64,000 nt of DNA from Rariglobus hedericola (lineage in GTDB: Bacteria; Verrucomicrobiota; Verrucomicrobiia; Opitutales; Opitutaceae): NCBI RefSeq assembly GCF_007559335.1, contig NZ_VMBG01000001.1:930001-994000 (forward strand), in the 5' to 3' direction. Within the stretch, counting starts at the first letter, position 1. Each line of letters opens with the position of its first letter. The translations under genes were made by a program, and so were the position numbers. A model generated the notes under the pieces. The model was not told the origin of the DNA. It did not search any database and saw only the letters and a list, made by a program, of their open reading frames with translations. Positions 53,093 through 62,358 of the stretch are shown here, piece by piece.

Positions 53093-53104
53093 GGGACGGG
53101 TCCC
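53093..53104. promoter_or_regulatory. Operator-like palindrome GGGACGGGTCCC (site 10)
   Basis: Second of the tandem pair, starting exactly 20 bp after site 9 (about two helical turns); 176 bp upstream of the GH125 start at 53281. The divergent region 52966-53280 holds no gene. Confidence 0.7.
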
Positions 53105-53280
53105 GATAGGGCAAAATTGAGGCCGCCCGATCGCTGAGCCAATGTCATCAAAACACCGCCCATGAGTTTTGCGCGTTCCTGACGCCCGCGTCGTTGAGCG
53201 TGCCCTTCATGCCTTGCCGCAGCCGGCGTGCCCTTAAGACCCGTCGCAAGCTCTGCTGAACTGTCCTCCGTCCCTTTTTC

Positions 53281-54648
53281 ATGCCCACATCCCCGTCCCT
53301 CCCGTCCCAACGCCCCGCGCCTGACCAGCGCCGCTTTAAGAACGCCGCCATCGAGGCGTTGATCACGGACGTTTCGAGCGCCATCGCCGACCCCGAACTC
53401 GCCTGGCTGTTCACCAATTGCCTGCCCAATACCCTCGATACCACGGTCGATCACCGCATCGACGAGAAAGGATCGCCCGATACCTATGTGATCACCGGCG
53501 ATATTCCCGCGATGTGGTTGCGCGACTCGGCCGCTCAAATCTGGCCCTACCTCCCGCTCGCCCGCACCGATATCGCGCTGCGCTCCTTAATCGCCGGCGT
53601 CATCCGCCGCCAGACAGACGGCGTTCTACTCGATCCTTATGCCAACGCCTTTTATCGCGAGCCAGTCTTGGGCGAGTGGAAAGACGACGACACGGAGATG
53701 CGCCCCGGCGTCCATGAGCGCAAGTGGGAGATCGACAGCCTCGCCTACTTCTTGCGCCTTTCACACGGCTATTGGGCCGCAACCGGGGATGCCTCGCCTT
53801 TCGATGAACACTGGCGACACGCTGTCGCCGCGGTGTTCTCCGTCATTCGAGTGGAACAGGCCTCGGGCGACCCTGATGGCAACGTGCGTTCACCCTATTC
53901 ATTTGTGCGACCGGGGCAGGCGCATGAGTCCCTGCCTTGCGATGGCTACGGCCTTCCCAGCCGGACCTGCGGATTGATCCGCTGCGGATTCCGCCCGTCC
54001 GACGACCGAGTCGCATACCCCTTTCTGGTGTCCGCCAATGCCATGATGGCGGTCTCCCTGCGCAACCTCTCTCTGCTGCTCGATGCCCTCGCCTGCGCCG
54101 AACTTGCGACCCAAGCGAAGGCTCTCGCGACGGAAATCAACCGGGCGCTGGATATGCATGCCGTCGTCCAACATCCGAGCCATGGCGAAATCTGGGCCTA
54201 CGAAGTCGACGGGCTTGGGGGCATCAATCTCATGGACGATGCCAATATTCCCTCGCTCATCTCCCTGCCTTATTTCGGCTTTTGCGCAAAGGATGACCCC
54301 CGTTACTTGCGCACGCGCGCCTTTTTGTTGAGCACCGACAATCCTCAATACGTCGCCGGCAAAGCCGCCCGTGGAATCGGCGGCCCGCACACCGGCCCGG
54401 GCACGATCTGGCCCATGGCCCTCATCATGCAGGCCCTCACCGCAACGGAAGACACGGAGATCCTTGAATGTCTTCGTTATCTCAAAACCACCCATGCCGG
54501 CACCGGGTTTATGCACGAATCGTTTCACGGCGATGATGCCCACCGCTTCACCCGTCACTGGTTCGCCTGGGCCAACACTCTTTTCGGCGAACTCATCGTC
54601 ACTTTGTATCACCAGCGCCGGCACCTTCTGGCATCCCATCCCGCGTAA
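53281..54648 (+). CDS. GH125-type exo-alpha-1,6-mannosidase
   Basis: This 455-residue protein matches the GH125 (DUF1237) family: TYVITGDIPAMWLRDSAAQI, KWEIDSLAYFLRLSHGYW, GGINLMDDANIPSLISLPY and GGPHTGPGTIWPMALI are family segments of an (alpha/alpha)6 barrel. GH125 releases alpha-1,6-linked mannose, as in N-glycan or mannan breakdown. No signal peptide. A GH28-like gene starts 23 bp downstream. Confidence 0.9.
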   Translation: MPTSPSLPSQRPAPDQRRFKNAAIEALITDVSSAIADPELAWLFTNCLPNTLDTTVDHRIDEKGSPDTYVITGDIPAMWLRDSAAQIWPYLPLARTDIALRSLIAGVIRRQTDGVLLDPYANAFYREPVLGEWKDDDTEMRPGVHERKWEIDSLAYFLRLSHGYWAATGDASPFDEHWRHAVAAVFSVIRVEQASGDPDGNVRSPYSFVRPGQAHESLPCDGYGLPSRTCGLIRCGFRPSDDRVAYPFLVSANAMMAVSLRNLSLLLDALACAELATQAKALATEINRALDMHAVVQHPSHGEIWAYEVDGLGGINLMDDANIPSLISLPYFGFCAKDDPRYLRTRAFLLSTDNPQYVAGKAARGIGGPHTGPGTIWPMALIMQALTATEDTEILECLRYLKTTHAGTGFMHESFHGDDAHRFTRHWFAWANTLFGELIVTLYHQRRHLLASHPA

Positions 54649-54671
54649 GAAACGCTCTCTTTGAGGCCTCC

Positions 54672-56033
54672 ATGAACACCTACAACCATCCAAAATCCCT
54701 GCCCCGATCCAACGCCTGCACGCTTCGGATCAACGACCATCCTGTTGAAGTGCTTTCCACGGGCGTGGCCGACTTCGCCCTTTGCGCTCTCGCCCCGTCC
54801 GATTTTCCCGCTCGCGTGGAAATCACATCGGTGCAGCCCGTATCCGCAGTTACATTACGCCCGCTTTCGAAAAAACTGATCGCCTCCGTCGAAGGGAAAA
54901 CCGTGCGTTTTATTCTTCACAAACCGGAGAAGCTCTCGGTTGATTTCGCGCGAAGCCCCAAACCGCTCTATCTTTTTGCCCAGCCACCCGAGACCAATCC
55001 ACCTGAGCCTGGCGCACCCGGCGTCATAACCTTCCCAGCCGGCCAGATCACCGAGTCACCGCTGCTTACCCTTCAGGACGATCAAACACTCTACTTGCCG
55101 GGCGGCTCCGTTTTCAAAGGACGGATTCATGTCAAGGGGAAGCGAGGCATCCGCCTGTGCGGTCATGGCATCTTTGACGGCTCATTTTATTCCAAGGAAG
55201 CGGGCGAAGGATTCCCTTCCATCATTCTCGAACGCTGCCCTGGCGTGCTCATCGAAGACCTCACGATGATACGTCCCCAGTCATGGATGCTCATCTTGGC
55301 CGCCTGCGTTGGTGCCAGCGTCCGCAACCTCAAACAGATCGGAGAAGTCATGAACTCCGACGGCATCGACATTCTCGGATCACGCGATGTCCTCATCGAG
55401 GACTCCTTCTTCCACAACAACGACGACTGTATCGTCGTGAAGGCCTTCGAACTTGGGAGAAAAGGCGCCGGTCCCATTCAGATCGATGGACGCGAAAACG
55501 TCGAAAATGTCCTGGTTCGTAACTGCACCCTCGCCAACTGGCAGGGAGGCAATGCCATGGAGATTGGTCATGAACTCTCCGTTGAGCACGTGCGTGGAGT
55601 TACTTTTCGTGATATCGACGTGCTTCACGTCCACGGGACAGGAGCCGTCTTCTCACTCCATAACAACGACCGGGCTCTCATCGAAGATGTTCTCTTCGAT
55701 GACATCCGGATTGAGCACTGCTACGACAAATTGATCGACTTCCGCATCTCGCGCTCGCGTTACAGCACCGATCTCGAACGCGGTCGCATACGTAATATCA
55801 CCCTCCGGAATATCCACTGGACACGCACGCCTTACAATCTCGGCTACACCGTGTCGCTCATCGGCGGATGGGATGCCGAACATACCATTGAGAATGTAAT
55901 CATAGAAAATTTTATCATCGATGACCGCACTGTGCTCCACCTCGACGAATTGGAAATCAACACCCGTCACTGCCACGGGCTTCAACTTGTTCGGGAAGCC
56001 TCAAGTGACATCCTCAAATCGGGCGGTATTTAG
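54672..56033 (+). CDS. GH28-like polygalacturonase-type beta-helix hydrolase
   Basis: This 453-residue protein has a small N-terminal beta domain followed by a right-handed parallel beta-helix. The motifs EVMNSDGIDILGSRDVLIED and NNDDCIVVKAFELG correspond to the Asp-containing active-site turns of GH28 (NxDGxD and DDxxxxK). The usual GHG turn reads IGHELSVEHVRG. It may act on galacturonan, rhamnogalacturonan or a related polymer. No signal peptide. It is co-transcribed with the GH125 gene. Confidence 0.82.
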   Translation: MNTYNHPKSLPRSNACTLRINDHPVEVLSTGVADFALCALAPSDFPARVEITSVQPVSAVTLRPLSKKLIASVEGKTVRFILHKPEKLSVDFARSPKPLYLFAQPPETNPPEPGAPGVITFPAGQITESPLLTLQDDQTLYLPGGSVFKGRIHVKGKRGIRLCGHGIFDGSFYSKEAGEGFPSIILERCPGVLIEDLTMIRPQSWMLILAACVGASVRNLKQIGEVMNSDGIDILGSRDVLIEDSFFHNNDDCIVVKAFELGRKGAGPIQIDGRENVENVLVRNCTLANWQGGNAMEIGHELSVEHVRGVTFRDIDVLHVHGTGAVFSLHNNDRALIEDVLFDDIRIEHCYDKLIDFRISRSRYSTDLERGRIRNITLRNIHWTRTPYNLGYTVSLIGGWDAEHTIENVIIENFIIDDRTVLHLDELEINTRHCHGLQLVREASSDILKSGGI

Positions 56034-56224
56034 TCTTAGCCAGCCCTAGACTGGTCCGGACAACTACTCAAAAACCGCGATGCCCATCTAGACGAACCTT
56101 GATGCGAAAGGACCGTGTCCGGTCGCCCGCATTTCGGTGTCGCCGCAGAGGAGCCATGCGACTCTAACGCTATGCAAATGGATGCCACGCCCCTCTTGTT
56201 TATAAGAATCAGTGGCAAGGAGCT

Positions 56225-58489
56225 TCAGACCAGAATGGCCGTGGCGCGGAAGCGCCCGACGCCCTCAAATCGGGCGACATGCAGACCGCTCTCCTCAGTC
56301 CAAGCGATGGCGACGTTGGACTCGGGATGTTCACTGCCTTCGATTGGAGAGAGACTCAAAGAACGCAGGCGGCGGGTGAAGACAAGTTCGCCGAAGCCGA
56401 AGGACTCAAGATCGTAGCAGACGGCGTCGCTTTCCGCGATGGCTCGATGAAGAGCGAGGTTGGACCGGGCCAGCACGGGGCTGGCTGGTAATGATCCTAC
56501 AGAAACGACGACACGCCCAGGAGACAGCGATTCTGCAGGTAGCTGCAACGAGCCGACGAGGGGAAAGCCGTCGATGCACACGCCCTCGTGATTTGCACCG
56601 AACACGAAGTCAATGCGGCTCTCGCCCCAAGCGTAGGCGGAGAGCTTTTCCATGAATCGAGTCGGTCGGACCGCAAGACCGAAGGGCAGTCGTCGCACGC
56701 CGAGGCTGGTGCAGGCAGCGAGGTAGGAACTCTGCGAAAAGGCCTGCGGGCGGATGTCGTCGTAGGGAATGCCCTCTGGGGCGTCGTATTTTTCCGGCAG
56801 AGTGCCAGGCATGGGCAGATATTTTCCGGAACGCTGCCCTTGGGCAGCGATGTAATGGATCGCGCGAATGAGTTCCTGCTCATCGCACACGAGCGGATCC
56901 ACTGCGGCGATCAAGGCGGTGATGGCATTTAGCCAGTGGCCTCGCGGCCGTGCCGTGACGTCGCGCAGGAGATTTAGCCGCACCGCATCGATGTTGGGCA
57001 AAGGTGCGAGCCCGGGAAGGGCGAAGGCCCAAATGTAGCATGCGGTCTTGGGAATGTAAGGAGGTGCCAGCACACAGGAGCCGTCATCGAGCACCAACTC
57101 GCCGGCAGGTGGCAGGCCTTCGGAGGGAAGGAAGGCGGCGAGCTGACGCCAAAGGCGCGCGGCCTTTGCTCGGTATTCGGCGGCCAAGGTGGCGCTAGGG
57201 AGCGCCGCAAGCATGCTGTAAGTTCCAAACATGAGCAGGTTCATGTAGGCGCTGTAGGCCCAGCGGATCTGACGCCCTTGGAAGCGCATACCACCTTCGC
57301 GCTGAAGATCGCCGGTAGCCGCGTCCCACCCGTCGTCGCGGGAACCGATGAAAGGACTCTCGTCCACGAGTCGCTCACGGAAAAGCCCGCGTCCCTCGTC
57401 AAATGCATAGGTCTCAGTCCAGCGGACGGTCTCCTCCAGCAGGGCGAGGTGCGCGGGTGTCACCAGCGTAGGGTCGCCGGTCTGGACCCAGGCGGTAAAG
57501 ACGGACCAGACCACGTAGTAAGGGCCGTCTTCTTCCAGCTTGCCAAAGCGCTGTGCCACGAGTTGGCCGTAGGTCCTGCCCGGCGGCAGCGCGGGCTCTT
57601 CGGCACCGATCACTAGAGGATTAGCTAGCAGGTAGCGGCACCACGCAACGTGCTTGTGGAGCCAGCCGGCGGCGGCTTGGGAGTTGAAGCAGAAGGCGCC
57701 GTCGCGCACCCAGATCAGGTAATAGATGTCCTTCAACGCAGCGCGGAGCGCTCCCGAGTCGTCGATCGCGCCATGGAGGGAGCGACGCGTCTGCTCGTAG
57801 AGCCGGTCGAGATCGGGCGCGGAGCGGAAGACCGGCGTTCCCTCGGTCAAATCCTTGGCGACGTTTTCGTCGGTGGCGGTGTTAATCTCGGCGAGAGAGC
57901 GTGCAGCGAGGTCATCAAGCCGGCCGGCGATGTCCTTGCCCTCCATACCGACGCCGATCAAGAGCGTCTGGCCCTCGGCGAGTTCGACGCGCCCATGGAT
58001 GGCGCGGCCAGACTCGAAGATCGGCTGGTGGCGAAAGCCCCCCCCGCCCTCGCCGACGCAGGCGGCGAACTCGAAGGTGCGCCCGCCCTCCTCGTGACGC
58101 ACGGCCCAACTTCTGGCGTTAGCCGCGAGAAGCCTGTCGTGCCGCGCGCTCTTGAAGCGGACGCAAAGATTACCTCGACGGGCGGTGAGCAACACGACGG
58201 GCACGTCCGGCACGGTGGCGAGTTCGATGTCGCGGCCGGCGTAGCGCAGGTGAACTCGATAGGCGTCGTAGTCGCACGACCGAAAGGAATCTAGCGGCGT
58301 GTCCTCAAGGACGATGCGCTCGAAAACATCCAAATGGTCGTCGCGATTCGAGTAATTGCGCTCCAGCGCGTCATTGTCATGACCGGCACCCGGCGACCAC
58401 CAGAGTAGGAGGCGGGCGTCATCGAGACGGAATTCGGCGCGGAGCGCCTGCGGGTTGTGAAGGAAGATTTGGGTCGGATGGGAAGTCAT
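56225..58489 (-). CDS. Probable (alpha/alpha)6-barrel glycoside hydrolase, family unassigned
   Basis: The 754-residue protein has an N-terminal beta-sandwich (about 1-210) and a helical barrel (about 225-620) with DIYYLIWVRDGAFCFNSQAA, resembling the WxRDGxF segment of glucoamylase and trehalase-like enzymes, and FIGSRDDGWDAATGDLQREG. A C-terminal beta domain follows (about 640-754). No signal peptide. It is divergent from an AraC-family gene, with only 24 bp between starts as annotated, so the AraC start may be internal. Substrate is unknown. Confidence 0.65.
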   Translation of the reverse strand: MTSHPTQIFLHNPQALRAEFRLDDARLLLWWSPGAGHDNDALERNYSNRDDHLDVFERIVLEDTPLDSFRSCDYDAYRVHLRYAGRDIELATVPDVPVVLLTARRGNLCVRFKSARHDRLLAANARSWAVRHEEGGRTFEFAACVGEGGGGFRHQPIFESGRAIHGRVELAEGQTLLIGVGMEGKDIAGRLDDLAARSLAEINTATDENVAKDLTEGTPVFRSAPDLDRLYEQTRRSLHGAIDDSGALRAALKDIYYLIWVRDGAFCFNSQAAAGWLHKHVAWCRYLLANPLVIGAEEPALPPGRTYGQLVAQRFGKLEEDGPYYVVWSVFTAWVQTGDPTLVTPAHLALLEETVRWTETYAFDEGRGLFRERLVDESPFIGSRDDGWDAATGDLQREGGMRFQGRQIRWAYSAYMNLLMFGTYSMLAALPSATLAAEYRAKAARLWRQLAAFLPSEGLPPAGELVLDDGSCVLAPPYIPKTACYIWAFALPGLAPLPNIDAVRLNLLRDVTARPRGHWLNAITALIAAVDPLVCDEQELIRAIHYIAAQGQRSGKYLPMPGTLPEKYDAPEGIPYDDIRPQAFSQSSYLAACTSLGVRRLPFGLAVRPTRFMEKLSAYAWGESRIDFVFGANHEGVCIDGFPLVGSLQLPAESLSPGRVVVSVGSLPASPVLARSNLALHRAIAESDAVCYDLESFGFGELVFTRRLRSLSLSPIEGSEHPESNVAIAWTEESGLHVARFEGVGRFRATAILV

Positions 58490-58513
58490 GGCGTGGCAGA
58501 GCGGCGTCCCTGA

Positions 58514-59476
58514 GTGGGCGAGGGAATAGGGCTTGGTGCGGAGATCAAAAATGTCACATTACAGAAAATGTGCTCTCGAATCCCAGATAGGGCCGGGGAT
58601 TGGCGCGACGTGCCCCAGTCGGAAGCGGTGTCGGTCGAACAGGCGGCTGAATGGATGCGGAAGCTCGCGGAGACGCCTTGTGCGGACGCGCGCGCCTGGC
58701 ATTTCCACGGACAGCCGGAAGGCATCGGCGGGCACCGATTGACGCGCCGCCCCTTTTTGAAATTTTTCCTCGCGGGCTCGGCGCGGCTGCGGGACGCCCG
58801 CGGCGAGACAGTGCGTGTGATGCAGCCTGGTGAACTGGCGTATTTCCCGCCTGGAACGTATTCGAATATTCATTACACCGGACCGGTGCGTTTCTTTCGC
58901 GTTACGCTGCTACAGGACATGACCTTTTTCGCGTGGAGCGAGATCACAGAGGTGAAGCCGGACAGCGGAGACCAGCAAAGCGGTCGTTTGCGAGGCATCT
59001 CGCTGACACGGCGGCCCTCGGGGCTGACGCGAGCGCTGCTATCGCGACTGGAGCGGTGGAGCGGGGCGGCGGCCGCCGCCGAGCTCTGGCCCGTCCTGTG
59101 CCGGGAGTGGGTCGAGCAGTTGCACGCACCAGAGATGGATGGGCGGGCCCGGGAGCGGGCAAGGCATTGGGAGATTCTACGATATCTGGAGGAGAACGCG
59201 CACGAGCCGATCAATCGGAAGAGCACGGCGCAGGCGCTAGGCCTCTCGGTGGGGCATGTGTCGCGAGTGTTTCGACGGGCCGGCGAGGACAATTTCAACA
59301 CGGCACTGCTACGCCTGAGGCTAGAGCACGCGAAGGCCCTGTTGCGAAAGGGCAACTTGCCGGTTAGCGAGATCGCGCCGCGCTGCGGCTTCACAAGCGC
59401 GAACTACTTTGCGCAAGTGTTCCGACGGGTGGAAGGACTAAGCCCGCAGGCTTGGAAAACCGAAGAAAAGCACTAA
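58514..59476 (+). CDS. AraC-family transcriptional regulator
   Basis: The 320-residue frame (302 residues if the ATG at 58568, MCSRIPDRAGDWRDV, is the start; this seems more likely given the divergent gene) has an N-terminal cupin-like sensor domain (RRPFLKFFLAGSARLRDARG, PGELAYFPPGTYSNIHY) and a C-terminal double HTH (STAQALGLSVGHVSRVFRRA, LPVSEIAPRCGFTSANYFAQ). It is divergent from the hydrolase at 56225 and probably controls it. Confidence 0.88.
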   Translation: MGEGIGLGAEIKNVTLQKMCSRIPDRAGDWRDVPQSEAVSVEQAAEWMRKLAETPCADARAWHFHGQPEGIGGHRLTRRPFLKFFLAGSARLRDARGETVRVMQPGELAYFPPGTYSNIHYTGPVRFFRVTLLQDMTFFAWSEITEVKPDSGDQQSGRLRGISLTRRPSGLTRALLSRLERWSGAAAAAELWPVLCREWVEQLHAPEMDGRARERARHWEILRYLEENAHEPINRKSTAQALGLSVGHVSRVFRRAGEDNFNTALLRLRLEHAKALLRKGNLPVSEIAPRCGFTSANYFAQVFRRVEGLSPQAWKTEEKH

Positions 59477-59517
59477 GATTTCCTCTTCCTTTTAACCTTT
59501 ACGACGGTAACGCAAAA

Positions 59518-59543
59518 GCGGCGGTCACTTTCGTGACCGCCGC
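59518..59543. terminator. Perfect 11-bp hairpin between convergent genes
   Basis: Stem 59518-59528 GCGGCGGTCAC with 59533-59543 GTGACCGCCGC, loop TTTC. On the minus strand it is followed by TTTTGCG, which supports termination of the small minus-strand gene at 59563; for the AraC gene it is a plain hairpin. Confidence 0.75.
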
Positions 59544-59562
59544 CGAACAAACCCTGTGGCCG

Positions 59563-59760
59563 TTACGCCCGAATCCCCTGCGACGTTTTGACCGTTTGGT
59601 TCATCGCCTCCGTCTTCGCGGCCGTGAGGAACGCGCGCTGACGGTTGGCTTCCGGAACGTTTTTCACGCGCGCTTCGATCTCCGCCTTAATGTCGGGATG
59701 TTCCTCGACCCAAGCGATGATCTCTTCGTTACGTTGATTAGCGTATCCGGCCCTCTGCAT
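59563..59760 (-). CDS. Small charged helical protein
   Basis: A 65-residue frame (MQRAGYANQRNEEIIAWVE start) encodes a highly charged, almost fully alpha-helical peptide. A GGGGAAA stretch directly before the ATG could act as a ribosome binding site, and a terminator-type hairpin follows the stop. No family recognised. It lies at the end of the minus-strand run from the right edge. Confidence 0.5.
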   Translation of the reverse strand: MQRAGYANQRNEEIIAWVEEHPDIKAEIEARVKNVPEANRQRAFLTAAKTEAMNQTVKTSQGIRA

Positions 59761-59826
59761 TTTCCCCAGTTGAGCTATCTATTTGGGGAGTAACCGAAGC
59801 TAGCCTCGATTTACTCATAAGGTAAT

Positions 59827-62328
59827 TTAAGGATTTGAGAGCTTATTAAGTGCTTTTCTAGGTCCATACGTAAACTCGGCCTCCATTCCACACATACAGT
59901 CCGGTCCGACTCGAACGCGATAATCGCCGTTACTTGTAGTCCATCCACGCTCTTGGGTAAAATAAAAGGCCGCGTCTTCAGGGCTCACCGAGAACCGCAC
60001 GCGGCGCGATTCTCCTGGAGCCAATGTCACCTTATCAAAGCCGCGCAATTCCCACTTCGGCCTACTCACAGAAGGATTCACCGCGCCCACGTAAAGCTGG
60101 ACGACTTCGGAGGCGGTGCACCGCCCCACGTTGGTGAGTTGAATCGAGACTTCGAAATCACCTCCGGCTGACAACTCACGCTTGGAAAGGATGAGGTTGG
60201 CATAATCAAATTTTGAATACGTGAGTCCGTATCCAAATGGAAAAAGCGGAGTGACCCTCTGCTGCGAAACAAAGTGGCGGTAACCGACAAAAACTCCTTC
60301 ACCAAAAACCATATGACGTTCATCTCCGGGATAAAAAGCCATGCCCGCCACATCCTCCAGTCTTCGAGGAAGCGTGATCGGCAAACGTCCTGATGGGGAC
60401 ACATCGCCACACAGGATGCGCGCCAGCGCAGCGCCACCTTCCTGGCCGGGATAATAGGCATGCAACACGGCGCGCACTCGATCCAGCCAAGGCATCGCCA
60501 TGGCGGTGGCTCCGTTCAGCACCACGACTGTATTGGTGTTTGCTGCCGCCACTGCCTCGATTAGTGCGTCTTGCCCGTCAGGAAGCGTCAACGTTGCACG
60601 GTCACAGCCTCCGCCCTCAAAGCGGTTGTTCAAGCCGGCGCACACGATAACCACGTCCGCAGTGCGCGCCAGCGCGACTGCTTCATCCTGAAGCGCGTGG
60701 CTTTCGACGGCGGGCCACTCCAAACGCAACGCAGACCCTGACGCAAGCTGGCGGAAATCGATACGCACCGAGACGGCAACGCCTCGTTTGAAGACGATCG
60801 GGATGTCTGCGATAAATGCGCCGTAACGGTTTTCAAAAAGTCCGTGCTCTGCCGGGTCCCAGTTATCGTGCACCAATTCACCATCGATCCATACGCGGGC
60901 TCCACCGGATTCATACAGCAAGTGCAGAGTCTCAAGCCCCTCACGGTCCGGAGCGTTAAGTTCGCCACTAAATCGCACGCCAAAATGTCCGCGTCGCACC
61001 CCCGTGGCCGGCGCAGCCCAACCCCACGCATAGTTTATTTGCGAAGTAATGCTCCGGCACACCGGTGCCCCGTCGAGCGTGATGTTATTAAAAAACTCAA
61101 CGCTCAGGCCGTTACCCCCGCTACCATCTGAAGTGCTATGCGCAAATCCCTGATCCACCGGACGGCCCTTTCCATGAGACGGACTGCCCTCCGCATAAAC
61201 CACCTCGATCTCCGGACCAAGTCGCTGGCGCAGTCCGGCCAGCGGCGAGATAGAATAACTGGGAGTGACGGAGGCGCTTCCGCTGCCACCGAGCCGGGCG
61301 GTGGCTGCGTTAGGTCCGATGACTGCCACGCGGCGCAACCGGTGGGGATTCAATGGAAGAAAGTCGTCTTCATTTTTTAGCAACGTAATCGACGACTCCG
61401 CCACCTCTCGCGCGAGCTGACGATGCGCCGGAGAATCCAGCTCCGCCGGTTGATCCGGTCTGATGGCATGGCGCAGATTCGTCCTCAGAACACGTGCCGC
61501 GTGCTCATCGATTTCATCCTCGGTTAGCGCGCCGGAAGCGATCTGCGCATACATGGATTCCGCGGTGACGTGCTTGGGCGGACCAGGCATTTCCAAGTCG
61601 AGTCCCGCCGCAATCACCTCGGGACCGTGCACGCCACCCCAGTCCGACAAAACGAGTCCGTCGTAGCCGAGCGTGTCGCGGACGAATTCCCGAATGAGGT
61701 GATTGTGCGCGGCGGTATCTTCGCCGTTCACCCGATTATAGGAGGTCATCATCGCGGCAGGATTCGCGTGCCGCACGATGTAATCGAAATGTCGCAAATA
61801 CAGCTCGTGCAGCGTGCGTTCATCGACCTCCACGCTGTGTTTGTGGGAAAACTTAGTCTGACCGTAGCAGGCGATGTGTTTCGCGCAGGCGCCTGTTCCC
61901 GTGTCCTGAATGCCCATGATCATTGCCGTGCCGAGGACGGCGGTCAAAAACGTGTCTTCCGAATACGTTTCGAAATTTCGCCCGCCCACCGGCAGTCGTT
62001 GGAGATTGACCATCGGGCCAAGCAGAATGCCGATGCCCGTCGCGCGGCATTCGCGGCCGAGTAATCCCCCCGCCCGCCGGATGAGCGCGGCGTCCCAGGT
62101 TGCGCCCATGCCTATCCCCGTGGGCAGGCAGGTTGTCGCTGGGGCGCCTTCGTCCACGAAGGTGATGCCATGTCCGCAATCGGCGACTCGCAGCGGAGGA
62201 ATTCCCAGCCGCGGAACCCCGCCGAAATGCCAGGTGTCGCTTCCCGCCAGAAGCGAAATCTTTTCTTCAAAAGTGAGCTGGGCGACGATGTCGTCGACTT
62301 GTTGGGACGATGAAAGAGTGGTTTTCAC
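59827..62328 (-). CDS. GH3-family beta-glucosidase with PA14 domain
   Basis: The 833-residue protein has the GH3 N-terminal barrel with GHGITFVDEGAP, KHIACYGQ and the nucleophile Asp in GLVLSDWGGVHG (about residue 235), the C-terminal sandwich (LPLNPHRLRRVAVIGPNA), a PA14-type insert about 385-520 (SGGARVWIDGELVHDNWDPA), and an FnIII-like C-terminus. Members remove terminal beta-linked glucose, xylose or similar residues. No signal peptide. It lies downstream of the HpaI-type aldolase. Confidence 0.93.
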   Translation of the reverse strand: MKTTLSSSQQVDDIVAQLTFEEKISLLAGSDTWHFGGVPRLGIPPLRVADCGHGITFVDEGAPATTCLPTGIGMGATWDAALIRRAGGLLGRECRATGIGILLGPMVNLQRLPVGGRNFETYSEDTFLTAVLGTAMIMGIQDTGTGACAKHIACYGQTKFSHKHSVEVDERTLHELYLRHFDYIVRHANPAAMMTSYNRVNGEDTAAHNHLIREFVRDTLGYDGLVLSDWGGVHGPEVIAAGLDLEMPGPPKHVTAESMYAQIASGALTEDEIDEHAARVLRTNLRHAIRPDQPAELDSPAHRQLAREVAESSITLLKNEDDFLPLNPHRLRRVAVIGPNAATARLGGSGSASVTPSYSISPLAGLRQRLGPEIEVVYAEGSPSHGKGRPVDQGFAHSTSDGSGGNGLSVEFFNNITLDGAPVCRSITSQINYAWGWAAPATGVRRGHFGVRFSGELNAPDREGLETLHLLYESGGARVWIDGELVHDNWDPAEHGLFENRYGAFIADIPIVFKRGVAVSVRIDFRQLASGSALRLEWPAVESHALQDEAVALARTADVVIVCAGLNNRFEGGGCDRATLTLPDGQDALIEAVAAANTNTVVVLNGATAMAMPWLDRVRAVLHAYYPGQEGGAALARILCGDVSPSGRLPITLPRRLEDVAGMAFYPGDERHMVFGEGVFVGYRHFVSQQRVTPLFPFGYGLTYSKFDYANLILSKRELSAGGDFEVSIQLTNVGRCTASEVVQLYVGAVNPSVSRPKWELRGFDKVTLAPGESRRVRFSVSPEDAAFYFTQERGWTTSNGDYRVRVGPDCMCGMEAEFTYGPRKALNKLSNP

Positions 62329-62358
62329 GTGATCAATCCAGGCGAACGCGAGCGGCGC

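Noticed and set aside
52966-53538. N-terminal extension of the PEP-CTERM gene to a 463-residue protein
   Set aside because: The extension overlaps the opposite GH125 gene and would bury the signal peptide inside the protein.
56045-56060. Another operator-like phrase (CTGGTCCGGACAA)
   Set aside because: It does not fit the GGGAC-NN-GTCCC pattern and lies between convergent genes.
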